Source: Oxalobacteraceae bacterium OTU3CINTB1 (GTDB taxonomy: Bacteria; Pseudomonadota; Gammaproteobacteria; Burkholderiales; Burkholderiaceae_D). From it: a stretch of 64,000 nt of DNA. Shown here one piece after another: positions 26,266-34,705 of this stretch (positions are counted from its first letter, which is position 1; every line of letters starts with the position of its first letter). Under the pieces are notes generated by a model. The model ran no database searches and was not told the origin of the DNA. It saw only the letters and a list, made by a program, of their open reading frames with translations. The stretch is taken from contig CP099652.1 in assembly GCA_024123955.1 (NCBI GenBank), positions 4,960,001-5,024,000 on the forward strand. Reading direction: 5' to 3'. The translations under genes and the position numbers were made by a program.

Positions 26266-28035
26266 ATGCAAACCATCACTAACGACGACGTCGACGTCGT
26301 CATCGTCGGACTCGGCTGGGCCGGCTCCATCATGGCCATCGAACTGGCCAGGGAGGGCCTGAAGGTGCGCGCGCTAGAACGCGGCCCGGACCGTCCGCCG
26401 GAGGACTTCGCCTATCCAAAGCCGGCCGACCAGTACGCCTACGCGATCAAGAACAAGGTGTTCGCCACGCCGCGCGACGCCGCCCTCACGGTGCGCTACA
26501 ACACCGGCGAGACGGCGCTGCCGACGCGCAAATGGGGCGCCTTCGCGCCCGGCACCGGCGTCGGCGGCTCCGGCTTGCACTGGACCGGCGTGCTGATCCG
26601 CCCGACCACCACCGACATCAAGCTCAAGACCTACGCCGACCAGGCCTACAAGCGCGGCACGCTCGACCCCGACATGCGCATCAAGGACTTCCCGTTCACG
26701 TGGGAAGAAATCGAACCGCACTTCGACAAGTTCGACAAGATCTGCGGGCTGTCCGGCAACACCGGCAACCTCAACGGCACGTTGCAGCCGGGCGGCGACC
26801 CGTTCGAGGGGCCGCGCTCGAGCCCCTACCCGCTGCCGGCGCTGCACGACACGCTCAACAGCTCGCTGTTCGCGGCCACCGCCAAAAAGATGGGCTACCA
26901 CCCGTTCCCCAATCCGTCGGCCAACGTCTCGCAGGCCTGGACCAATCCGTACGGCGCCCAGCTGGCGCCGTGCAACTACTGCGGCTACTGCAGCAAGTAT
27001 CCGTGCCTGAACTACTCCAAGGCCTCGCCGCAGACGGCGATCCTGGACGTGGTCAAGCGCATGCCCAATTTCGACTACAAGGTCAACGCCAACGTCATCC
27101 GCGTCGACCTGCACGCCGACAAAAAGACCGCCAAGGGCGTCACCTACATCGACGAGCAGCAGCGCGAGGTGTTCCAGCCGGCCCGTATCGTCATCCTCAG
27201 CAGCTTCCAGTTCGCCAACGTGCGCCTGATGCTGTTGTCGGGCATCGGCCAGCCGTACAACCCGCTCACCGAGCAGGGCACCATCGGCCGCAACTACGCC
27301 TTCCTGAGCAACGGCGACGCCACCCTGTTCTTCAAGGACAAGCACTTCAACCCGTTCGCCACCGCCGGCGCCACCGGTGAAATGTTTAACGACATCTCGC
27401 CGGGCAACTTCGACGGGCCGTCGCTCGGCTTCATCGGCGGCGCCAAGATCCACAGCTCCCAGGCCACCGGCGCGCCGATCGGCACCGCGCTGCCGCCGGG
27501 CACGCCGGGCTGGGGCAAGGGCTGGAAGGAAGGCATGGTCGACTGGTACGGCCGTTCGATGAAGATCGGCATCACCACCACCTGCATGTCCTATCGCGGC
27601 CATTACCTGGACCTCGACCCGAACTACAAGGACCCGTGGGGCCAGCCGCTGCTGCGCATGACGTTCGACTGGCGCCAGAACGAACTGAAGCTGCAACGCC
27701 ACCTGCGCGACATCGTGCTCGGCATCGCCAAGGAACTCAAGCCGGACGCCATGTCGGAGAACTTCCTCGGCCTCGATTCGCACTGGGACATCACCAAGTA
27801 CGTCTCGACCCACAACGTCGGCGGCGCCATCATGGGCACCTCGCCGCGCGATTCGGCGCTCAACCGCTACCTGCAATCGTGGGACGTGCACAACGTCTTC
27901 GTCCCGGGCGGCAACGCCTTCCCGCAGAACTTCCAGGCCAACCCGACCGCCACCATCGGCGCCATCACGCTGTTCGCGGCCGAGGCGATCAAAAACCAAT
28001 ATCTGAAAAATCCGGGACCGCTGGTCCGGGTATGA
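26266..28035 (+). CDS. GMC-family FAD dehydrogenase, catalytic subunit
   Basis: A 589-residue flavoprotein that oxidises a sugar, sugar acid or polyol in the periplasm. The FAD-binding motif is VVIVGLGWAGSIMAIELAREG, with GTGVGGSGLHWTG further on. The C-terminal GMC region is HNVGGAIMGTSPRDSALN and FVPGGNAFPQNFQANPTATIG. CNYCGYCSKYPC (Cys236, 239, 242, 247) resembles the cysteine set that binds a 3Fe-4S cluster in FAD-glucose and gluconate dehydrogenases. It has no signal of its own and is probably carried out with the Tat subunit encoded upstream. The substrate cannot be read from sequence. Confidence 0.9.
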   Translation: MQTITNDDVDVVIVGLGWAGSIMAIELAREGLKVRALERGPDRPPEDFAYPKPADQYAYAIKNKVFATPRDAALTVRYNTGETALPTRKWGAFAPGTGVGGSGLHWTGVLIRPTTTDIKLKTYADQAYKRGTLDPDMRIKDFPFTWEEIEPHFDKFDKICGLSGNTGNLNGTLQPGGDPFEGPRSSPYPLPALHDTLNSSLFAATAKKMGYHPFPNPSANVSQAWTNPYGAQLAPCNYCGYCSKYPCLNYSKASPQTAILDVVKRMPNFDYKVNANVIRVDLHADKKTAKGVTYIDEQQREVFQPARIVILSSFQFANVRLMLLSGIGQPYNPLTEQGTIGRNYAFLSNGDATLFFKDKHFNPFATAGATGEMFNDISPGNFDGPSLGFIGGAKIHSSQATGAPIGTALPPGTPGWGKGWKEGMVDWYGRSMKIGITTTCMSYRGHYLDLDPNYKDPWGQPLLRMTFDWRQNELKLQRHLRDIVLGIAKELKPDAMSENFLGLDSHWDITKYVSTHNVGGAIMGTSPRDSALNRYLQSWDVHNVFVPGGNAFPQNFQANPTATIGAITLFAAEAIKNQYLKNPGPLVRV

Positions 28036-29321
28036 GCGACGTTATGAAAACTCTCAAGTACTTCCTGGGCGCTGCCGCCATCGCGCTGGCGGCGGGCCAG
28101 GCCCTGGCCGCCGGCGCGGCGGCCACGACGGCGCCGGCCGAGACGCTGGCCCAGCGCGGCGCCTATCTGGCGCGCGCCGGCGACTGCATCGCCTGCCACA
28201 GCGCGCCGGGCAAGCCGGCTTTCGCCGGCGGCCTGGCCATCGACAGTGGCCACGGCATCATCTACTCGACCAACATCACGCCCGACAAGCAGCACGGCAT
28301 CGGCAAATACACCGAACAGCAGTTCGCCGACGCCGTACGCAAGGGCGTACGCGCCGACGGCACCCACCTGTATCCGGCCATGCCGTACACCAGCTACGCC
28401 AAGGTCAGCGACCAGGACATCAAGGCGCTGTACGCCTACTTCCAGAGCGACGTCAAGCCGGCCGCCTACGCGCCGCCGGCCTCGCAAATGAGCTTCCCGT
28501 TCAACCTGCGCTGGGGCATGGCGTTCTGGAACTACTTCTTCGCGGACGACAAGCCGTTCAAGGCGCAGCCGGGCTGGAGCGCGCAAGTGCGCAACGGCGC
28601 CTATCTGGTCGAAGGACTGGGTCACTGCAGCAGCTGCCACACGCCACGCGGCTACGCCATGAACGAAAAGGCCGGCGACAGCTCGTCGCCCAAGTTCCTT
28701 GCCGGCGGCGAGCTGAACGACTGGCCGGTGCCGTCGCTGCGCGGCATGCCGCACTGGAGCCAAGCGGCCATCGTCGACTACCTGCAAACGGGGCGCAACA
28801 AGAACTCGGCGGTGGCCGGCGAGATGAGCGCCGTCGTCGAGCACAGCACCTCGCACTTGAGCGAGGGCGATTTGAACGACATCGCCGCCTACCTCAAGGC
28901 CCTGCCGCCGGCGCCGGCGCGCGGCGCCGCCGTCAAGGCGCAGGGACATGACGCCACGGTCAAGAAATTGTCCGCCGCCGTCGGACTGACCTTGGGCGAG
29001 CGGCTGTACCTTGACAACTGCGCCGCATGCCACTTCGTCACCGGCAAGGGCGCGACGCGGGTGTTCCCCGAGCTGGACGGCGCCACCGTGATCAACGCGG
29101 AGAATCCGACCGCGTTGCTGCATGTGATGCTGGCCGGCGCGCGCACGCCCTCGACGGACAAGGCGCCGTCGGTGCTGGTGATGCCCGGCTTCGGCAAGCG
29201 GCTCAGCGACAGCGAGGCGGCCGCGCTGGCGACCTTCGTGCGCCAGGGTTGGGGCAATACGGCGGCTGCGGTGTCGGAAAAGGATGTCGCGAAAGTGCGC
29301 GCCAAGTTAGAGGCGAAATAA
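28032..29321 (+). CDS. Triheme cytochrome c subunit of the FAD dehydrogenase
   Basis: A 429-residue exported cytochrome. Its ATG overlaps the flavoprotein stop (ATGA); a second ATG four codons later is also possible. The signal peptide is YFLGAAAIALAAGQALAAG. Heme sites are CIACH (52-56), CSSCH (199-203) and CAACH (330-334). It accepts electrons from the flavoprotein and passes them to the quinone pool or oxidase, as in gluconate, sorbitol and alcohol dehydrogenase complexes. The heme layout matches that of the orphan cytochrome at 7527-8843. Confidence 0.92.
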   Translation: MSDVMKTLKYFLGAAAIALAAGQALAAGAAATTAPAETLAQRGAYLARAGDCIACHSAPGKPAFAGGLAIDSGHGIIYSTNITPDKQHGIGKYTEQQFADAVRKGVRADGTHLYPAMPYTSYAKVSDQDIKALYAYFQSDVKPAAYAPPASQMSFPFNLRWGMAFWNYFFADDKPFKAQPGWSAQVRNGAYLVEGLGHCSSCHTPRGYAMNEKAGDSSSPKFLAGGELNDWPVPSLRGMPHWSQAAIVDYLQTGRNKNSAVAGEMSAVVEHSTSHLSEGDLNDIAAYLKALPPAPARGAAVKAQGHDATVKKLSAAVGLTLGERLYLDNCAACHFVTGKGATRVFPELDGATVINAENPTALLHVMLAGARTPSTDKAPSVLVMPGFGKRLSDSEAAALATFVRQGWGNTAAAVSEKDVAKVRAKLEAK

Positions 29322-29356
29322 CAGCAGCGCGTTTGTCGCGCCGTGGTTGGTGTTTT

Positions 29357-30298
29357 TTACCGCACCAACCACATCCACGCGCTTAATGTAAAGAACGACG
29401 TCACCATGCAAATCAACAAGGTCGTCGCGCTACGGTCGGCCTCGCCGTAGGCCTGCGCCAGGATCGGGTAGATGCTCAACATCGGCATCGCCGCCATCAA
29501 CAGCGCCGCCGCGCGCAGCGACGGCTCCATCGGCGCGATGCCCGCCAGCGGCAGCAGCGAAATAATCAGCAGCACCGCCAACGGATGCCCCACCAGCTTG
29601 CCCACGACGATGGGCAGCACGCGCTGCCAGCCGGTGGTCAACGGCAAACCCACCAGGGTGCCGCCGATGGCGAACAGCGACACGCCGCCGCTGGCCTGCG
29701 AGAACAAGGTCACGCTGCGCAGCACCGGCTGCGGCAGCGACACTTCCGCCAAGCTGACGACAAGGCCGGCCGTCACCGCCAGCACCAGCGGGTTGCGCGC
29801 CAGGCGCTTGAGCGACTGCCCCAGCACCTGGCGCCACGAGCCGCCGCCGCCCCGGGCGCTCTCCGCCATCGCCAGCAGCAGCGGCAGCATCACCAGGTTC
29901 TCCACCATCACGTTCAGCGCCAGCGCCACGCCGGCCACCGGCGCCACCATCAGCAACAGGATCGGAAAACCCATGAAGCTGCTGTTGGAGCACGAGACGC
30001 CCATCGCCAGGAACGTGCTGCGCATGCGGTTCAACCCGGCTGAACGGCCGCCCACATAGGCGATGGTCATGATCAGCAGGGAGCCGCCCAGGTAGGCCAG
30101 CAGATAGGCCGGATGCAGCACCTCCCGGATGTGCCGGGTCGCCAGCGCGTTGAAGATCAGCGCCGGCAGCGCGAAGTTCAGCACGAACTTGCCGAACACC
30201 CGCATATCGGCCCGCTCGAACACGCCGAAGCGGGTGGCAAGGTAGCCGGCGAGGACGATAATGTAGATCGGACTGGTGATGGCGAGGATATCGAGCAT
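29357..30298 (-). CDS. AEC-family (auxin efflux carrier type) transporter
   Basis: About 313 residues from MLDILAITSPIYIIVLAGY. An ATG nine codons upstream is an alternative, and neither has a clear ribosome site. It has ten or so hydrophobic segments in two halves, with the family pattern GKFVLNFALPALIFNALA, GVSCSNSSFMGFPILL and NPLVLAVTAGLVVSL. Bacterial members move small organic acids such as malate or malonate. No catabolic neighbours point to a substrate. Confidence 0.88.
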   Translation of the reverse strand: MLDILAITSPIYIIVLAGYLATRFGVFERADMRVFGKFVLNFALPALIFNALATRHIREVLHPAYLLAYLGGSLLIMTIAYVGGRSAGLNRMRSTFLAMGVSCSNSSFMGFPILLLMVAPVAGVALALNVMVENLVMLPLLLAMAESARGGGGSWRQVLGQSLKRLARNPLVLAVTAGLVVSLAEVSLPQPVLRSVTLFSQASGGVSLFAIGGTLVGLPLTTGWQRVLPIVVGKLVGHPLAVLLIISLLPLAGIAPMEPSLRAAALLMAAMPMLSIYPILAQAYGEADRSATTLLICMVTSFFTLSAWMWLVR

Positions 30299-30396
30299 GG
30301 ATGGGCGCTGGGAAGTTTGCGCCATCGTACTCGACGCCAGGCCCTTTGTCATGGTTGTGGTACATTCACGCCTCGAAGCTTTTCAGCCGCCACGCC

Positions 30397-30906
30397 ATGT
30401 CCTCCCTGAAGTACCTCAGCGCCTATTCCGAGCAAACGCAGCAGCAAGTGACCCAATTGCTGGCCAAAAACCAGTTGGGCGAGGTGCTCCTCAAGCGCTA
30501 CAAGAAACCGCACGAGCTGCGCACCGACAAGGCGCTGTACCACTACGTGCAGGAATTAAAAGATGAACATCTGCGCAACGCCGAGCCGATCAACAAGGTC
30601 GAGTACGACAGCAAGATCCACGTGATCAACCACGCGCTGGGCTTGCACACGTCGATCTCGCGCGTCCAGGGCGGCAAGCTCAAGGCCAAGCACGAGATTC
30701 GCGTCGCCACCATGTTCAAGGAAGTGCCGCTGGAATTCCTGCGCATGATCGCCGTGCACGAACTGGCGCACGTCAAGGAAAAGCAGCACGACAAGGCCTT
30801 CTACAAGCTGTGCACGTACATGGAGCCGAACTACCACCAGTACGAGTTCGATCTGCGCCTGTACCTGACCCATCTCGATACCGGCGCCGGCCGGCTGTGG
30901 GCTTAG
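30397..30906 (+). CDS. YgjP-like zinc metallopeptidase domain protein
   Basis: A 169-residue cytoplasmic protein with the motif IAVHELAHVKEKQHDKAFYKLCTYMEP. The HELAH zinc-binding helix and downstream His resemble the YgjP/WLM minigluzincin family. The N-terminal half (YLSAYSEQTQQQVTQLLAKNQLGEVLLKRY) is helical. The start is the ATG just before SSLKYLSAY; longer reading is possible but not family-like. The substrate is unknown. Confidence 0.8.
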   Translation: MSSLKYLSAYSEQTQQQVTQLLAKNQLGEVLLKRYKKPHELRTDKALYHYVQELKDEHLRNAEPINKVEYDSKIHVINHALGLHTSISRVQGGKLKAKHEIRVATMFKEVPLEFLRMIAVHELAHVKEKQHDKAFYKLCTYMEPNYHQYEFDLRLYLTHLDTGAGRLWA

Positions 30907-31033
30907 TCCACTGGCATAACGACCAAACACTCTCCCGTTTGGCGAAGGTCAACAGCGATCGGTCTCCCTGTACGATGATTGGTCTTCGCGTGCCACGGCG
31001 CGCAGTAGGGGGACGACGACTTGGCGCAAACTG

Positions 31034-31327
31034 TTGAAGAAGTCCGTCGATACGGGACAACTGTTTTGGACGGCGATCTCCATGGTGGCGGCAATCGCCT
31101 ATGATGCCATTGGCGCCTGGGACAAACACCCAGAGCAGCGCTCCGCAGTCGGCGGAACGATTATGCTCTGTATCCTGATAGGTTTTATTTGTACGGTGCT
31201 GGTCGGATTTAGTACACTAAGATCAGCGAAGGACGGCACGACAAACTGGTACGTCATCGGCATCTCCATTGGACTGACCACCAGCCTGTGCATCTTCTAC
31301 CCAATCATTCACTTTAAATTTTCTTAG
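31034..31327 (+). CDS. Small membrane protein of unknown function
   Basis: 97 codons from a TTG (an internal ATG at 31082 is an alternative). It has a short hydrophobic segment near the N-terminus (FWTAISMVAAIAYDAIGAW) and two clear membrane segments (TIMLCILIGFICTVLVGFS and WYVIGISIGLTTSLCIFYPII). I do not recognise the family. Codon use is visibly less GC-rich than in neighbouring genes, and no good ribosome site is seen. It lies beside a truncated racemase gene, in a patch that looks foreign. Confidence 0.5.
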   Translation: MKKSVDTGQLFWTAISMVAAIAYDAIGAWDKHPEQRSAVGGTIMLCILIGFICTVLVGFSTLRSAKDGTTNWYVIGISIGLTTSLCIFYPIIHFKFS

Positions 31328-31367
31328 TGTTGTTAGACAACCAGAATCAATCTTATGGTGAAGAAAA

Positions 31368-31490
31368 ATGCTGAAATTCATGGAATCCATCGTGGCGGAT
31401 GACGCGAAGTTCGCGAAGACGATGTTAGGCTTGGGTGCGGTCGCCTTTTTAGCTATTGTTGCTGGCATCGCTATCGTCCTCAGCATGTAA
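31368..31490 (+). CDS. Very small membrane peptide (40 residues)
   Basis: An ATG preceded by GGTGAAG opens a 40-codon frame: a short charged start (MLKFMESIVADDAKFAK), then one membrane helix (LGLGAVAFLAIVAGIAIVLSM). It shares the lower GC of the neighbouring small membrane gene at 31034 and the two may be co-transcribed. No known family is recognised, and it could be a chance frame. Confidence 0.45.
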   Translation: MLKFMESIVADDAKFAKTMLGLGAVAFLAIVAGIAIVLSM

Positions 31491-31494
31491 TTTT

Positions 31495-31594
31495 TTGGCA
31501 AGCCGCCCAGCGCGACGCAACGCCGCGCCAAGTCCGCGCCCGCCAGCGTGCCGAGGCCGCCGATAATGCCGATGCATGTTTGCGTGGAAGTCAT
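31495..31594 (-). pseudogene. 5' fragment of an aspartate/glutamate racemase-like gene
   Basis: From the ATG at 31594 the minus strand reads TSTQTCIGIIGGLGTLAGADLARRC, the conserved N-terminus (IGIIGGLGxxAGADL) of Asp/Glu racemase-family proteins. Similarity ends after about 33 residues, exactly where the AT-richer small-ORF patch begins. The remaining 190 or so residues, including both catalytic cysteines, are missing. Confidence 0.65.
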
Positions 31595-31668
31595 GCGTCC
31601 AAGATATCCGCAACACGACATCCGGTTATGCAATTTGGAACTATGCGGCGGCCGCATAGGGCGGAACG

Positions 31669-34578
31669 CTAGCGGACGGTCTGGCCGGTCTGGAAGCGGA
31701 GCGTCGTCGGCGCCAGGCCAGGCGCCTTGGCCGTCAAGCCAGCCTCCCCGGCCTGACCGGTCGATTGCACGATCACCTGCGCCCAGCCGTTGAACACGCG
31801 CCGCTGCCACGGCGCCGCCGGGGCGGTCACACGCAGCACGCCCCATTTGCTGGTGCCCACGGAGCGGTCGAACATACCCTGCACGCCGTCCTTCGGCGTC
31901 GCCACGACATAGGCCAGGCTGTTGGTATCGTTCAGCTGCGCGCCGTCCAGCGCGACCATCAGGCCGCCATCGACCGGCGCCGCCTCGACCGGGCGGCCGT
32001 TCACATACACCGCCTGGCCGGCGTCCAGCCGGTCGATGAACAAGGCGGCGCGGCCATCCGCCGCCATGACCGGCCGGGGGAACTTGCCGCGCAGAACCAG
32101 ATACGGCGTCAGCGGCGGTTGCGCCGTGGGCGGCAACCACGCGGCCGGGTCGCGCCACGACGACGTATCGACGGTAGGGGCCCGCGCGGACGGATGCTCG
32201 GCGCTGTCGACGGCAAGCGTGCGCCAGCCCGAGAGCGGCACGAAGGTGTGGCGGTCGGCCGGACGGTCAGGCTCGTGCGAACCCGGATCGCCGTTGCCGA
32301 CGCCGATGATGCGGATCGGACCCGATACGTCGAAACCCACCAGGTCGGCGGCGGTCGGTACGATCTTGCCGGCGGCGTCGGCCACGTTCACCCACACCAC
32401 GGCGATATCGGTGCCGTCGGGCTTGAGGACGGTCTTGTCGGCGCTCAGCGCGACGCCCGCGCCGGCGCCGGTGGTCGCCACCTCGACCGTGGCAACCGGC
32501 TGGCCTTTGCGGTAGGCGGTCGCGGTCAATTTGCCGGCCTGGTAAGGCACCATCCACTCCAGCTGCCCGTCCCTGGCCATCGTCTTGCGGCCCAGCGGGC
32601 GGCCGTCCTGGAACAGTTCTACCGCGTCGCCGTTGCTGTACACATGCACCTTGATCGGCTGCCCCTCCCTGCCCGCCCAATTCCAGTGCGGCAGGATGTG
32701 CACCATCGGTTCGCGCGTCCACACCGACTTGAGGTAGTAGGCCGTGTCCTTCAACACGCCGGTGGTGTCCAGCATGCCGAACTGCGAGCCGACCGCCGGC
32801 CAGCCGAACGGCGTGGTCTCGCCCCGATAGTCGAAGCCGGTCCAGACGAACATGCCACTCATCCAGTCGCGCTCCTGCACGCGGCGCCAGCCCTCTTCGA
32901 TGCTGAGGCTGCTGCCCGGCCGCGCCTGGCGGTCGTAGGCGTTCAGATGGGAGCGCGCGGGCTCGTCGAAGTAGACGCCGCGCGTGGTGAAGGTCGAGCC
33001 CTCCTCCGACATCATCGCCGGCTTGGCGGGATGGTCGCGATGGAAACGGTCGACATCATGCTGGGCGCCGTAGTTAAAGCCGATCACGTCCGCCTCCAGC
33101 GACACGCCCTGGCCCGATCCGCTGGTGGCCACCATGGTGCGCCGCGTCGGGTCCATGCGTTTCACATGCTCGTCCATCTCGCGCGCCAGATGCGGGCCAG
33201 GGGCCTTCCACTCCAGCGCCCATTCCTCGTTGCCCACCGACCAGATGATGACGCTCGGGTGGTTGCGGTCGCGCCGTATCATGCGCTCGAGTTGCCCGCG
33301 CACCTCGGGCGTGGTGCCCATCATGCGGTGCTCGTCGATGACGAGCATGCCCAGCCTATCCGCCTCGTCGAGCAATTCCGGCGTCGGCGGATGGTGCGAG
33401 GCGCGGTAGGCGTTCACGCCGAACGACTTGAGCTGTTTCAGGCGCCAGGTCTGCAGGCCGTCCGGCAGCGCCACGCCGACGCCGGCGTGGTCCTGGTGGT
33501 TGTTGGTGCCCTGCAGCTTGAGCGGCTTGCCGTTCAGCGAGAAGCCCTTGTCCGGATCGAACACCACCGTGCGGATGCCGAAGCGGGTGTCGTAGCTGTC
33601 GACCACCCGGGCGCCTTGCAGCAGCGTGGTTTTCAAGGTGTACAGGTTGGGCTCTTCGAGCGACCACAGGCGCGGACGCGGCACCGTCAGCGCGGCGCTG
33701 AACTCGCCGTCACGCACGGCGCGCACGCTGCGGCCGGACTGCTCCGCCTGCGCCACCAGCTTGCCGTCGGGCGCGTACACCTGCTGGCGCAGCGCGAACG
33801 ATTGCGCGCTCTTGCCGTCGTTGGCCACGGTGACGTCGACGTCGATGCGCGCATTGCCGCCTTCCACCTTGGTCTTGACGAAGGTTCCCCACTGCGCCAC
33901 GTGCAGCGCTGCGGTCTTGGTCAGCCAGACGTGGCGATAGATGCCGGCGCCCTCGTAGAACCAGCCCTCTTCCACCGTGGCGTCGGCGCGCACGGCAATG
34001 ACGTTGTCGCCGCCGACGTTCAGATAATCGGTGATGTCGTAGCGGAAGCCCGAGTAGCCGCTCGGCTCGGTGCCGATGTAGTGGCCGTTCACCCAGACCG
34101 TGCTGTTACGGTAGACGCCGTCGAACTCCAGCGAGATGCGGCGGCCCTTGTCGCTGGCCGGGATATGGATCACCTTGCGATACCAGCCGACGCTGTTTTC
34201 CGGGAAGTTGCGGCCGATGGCCAGCGAGCCGTGGTTGGTATTGCCGCGCGCATCGAACGGCAACTCGACCGCCCAGTCGTGCGGCAGGTCCAGCTTGCGC
34301 CAGGCGGCGTCGCTGAAGTCGACGGCGGCCGGGCCGTCGCCGTAGCCGGCCTTGGCGAAGAAAAAGGGACGCAGGCCGTGCCGGAAATCTTTCTGCGCAT
34401 CGTAGGCGTGGCCGTGGGCGAAGCGCCAGTCCTTGTCGATGTTGATGCGTTCGCGGCCTTCAGCGGCGCGCGCGGCGGCCGGGGTGGCCGGCTCGGCGGC
34501 AGTTGCGGCGGTTGCGGCAATCCAGGCACCGCCTGCGAGCATGATTGCGATGAGTACTTTGCCAAGTCGATTCGTCAC
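31669..34578 (-). CDS. Exported glycoside hydrolase family 2 (beta-galactosidase-like)
   Basis: A 969-residue enzyme with a signal peptide (VLIAIMLAGGAWIAATAATAA). Domain order: jelly-roll sugar-binding domain (INIDKDWRFAHG, LDLPHDWAVELPFD, GWYRK), Ig-like domain, then a TIM barrel. In the barrel, SVGNEEWALEW carries the acid/base Glu and MMSEEGSTF the nucleophile region. Further domains follow (HWNWAGREGQPIKVHVYSNGDAVELFQDG is the usual DUF4982 block), with a C-terminal carbohydrate-binding-like part. It is likely periplasmic and acts on beta-galactosides or related plant or mucin glycans. It has no transporter neighbours. Confidence 0.9.
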   Translation of the reverse strand: MTNRLGKVLIAIMLAGGAWIAATAATAAEPATPAAARAAEGRERINIDKDWRFAHGHAYDAQKDFRHGLRPFFFAKAGYGDGPAAVDFSDAAWRKLDLPHDWAVELPFDARGNTNHGSLAIGRNFPENSVGWYRKVIHIPASDKGRRISLEFDGVYRNSTVWVNGHYIGTEPSGYSGFRYDITDYLNVGGDNVIAVRADATVEEGWFYEGAGIYRHVWLTKTAALHVAQWGTFVKTKVEGGNARIDVDVTVANDGKSAQSFALRQQVYAPDGKLVAQAEQSGRSVRAVRDGEFSAALTVPRPRLWSLEEPNLYTLKTTLLQGARVVDSYDTRFGIRTVVFDPDKGFSLNGKPLKLQGTNNHQDHAGVGVALPDGLQTWRLKQLKSFGVNAYRASHHPPTPELLDEADRLGMLVIDEHRMMGTTPEVRGQLERMIRRDRNHPSVIIWSVGNEEWALEWKAPGPHLAREMDEHVKRMDPTRRTMVATSGSGQGVSLEADVIGFNYGAQHDVDRFHRDHPAKPAMMSEEGSTFTTRGVYFDEPARSHLNAYDRQARPGSSLSIEEGWRRVQERDWMSGMFVWTGFDYRGETTPFGWPAVGSQFGMLDTTGVLKDTAYYLKSVWTREPMVHILPHWNWAGREGQPIKVHVYSNGDAVELFQDGRPLGRKTMARDGQLEWMVPYQAGKLTATAYRKGQPVATVEVATTGAGAGVALSADKTVLKPDGTDIAVVWVNVADAAGKIVPTAADLVGFDVSGPIRIIGVGNGDPGSHEPDRPADRHTFVPLSGWRTLAVDSAEHPSARAPTVDTSSWRDPAAWLPPTAQPPLTPYLVLRGKFPRPVMAADGRAALFIDRLDAGQAVYVNGRPVEAAPVDGGLMVALDGAQLNDTNSLAYVVATPKDGVQGMFDRSVGTSKWGVLRVTAPAAPWQRRVFNGWAQVIVQSTGQAGEAGLTAKAPGLAPTTLRFQTGQTVR

Positions 34579-34648
34579 TTCGTCTCCTTGTTGTTCGATT
34601 GATGTCGGGCTAACCGTGCGCTGCCGCCAACCCGCACTGCGGCCACAT

Positions 34649-34676
34649 GGGGTCGGACCCCGAGGGGTCCGACCCC
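34649..34676. repeat. Perfect 13-bp palindrome pair (GGGGTCGGACCCC type)
   Basis: GGGGTCGGACCCC and its exact reverse complement are separated by GA, between the glycosidase and glycosyltransferase genes. Related GGGTC-type sequences occur at 52234-52316. With no T run it looks like a dispersed repeat rather than a terminator. Confidence 0.7.
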
Positions 34677-34705
34677 GGCGTCCGGGGTGCGGGCTAACGC
34701 TTCAT

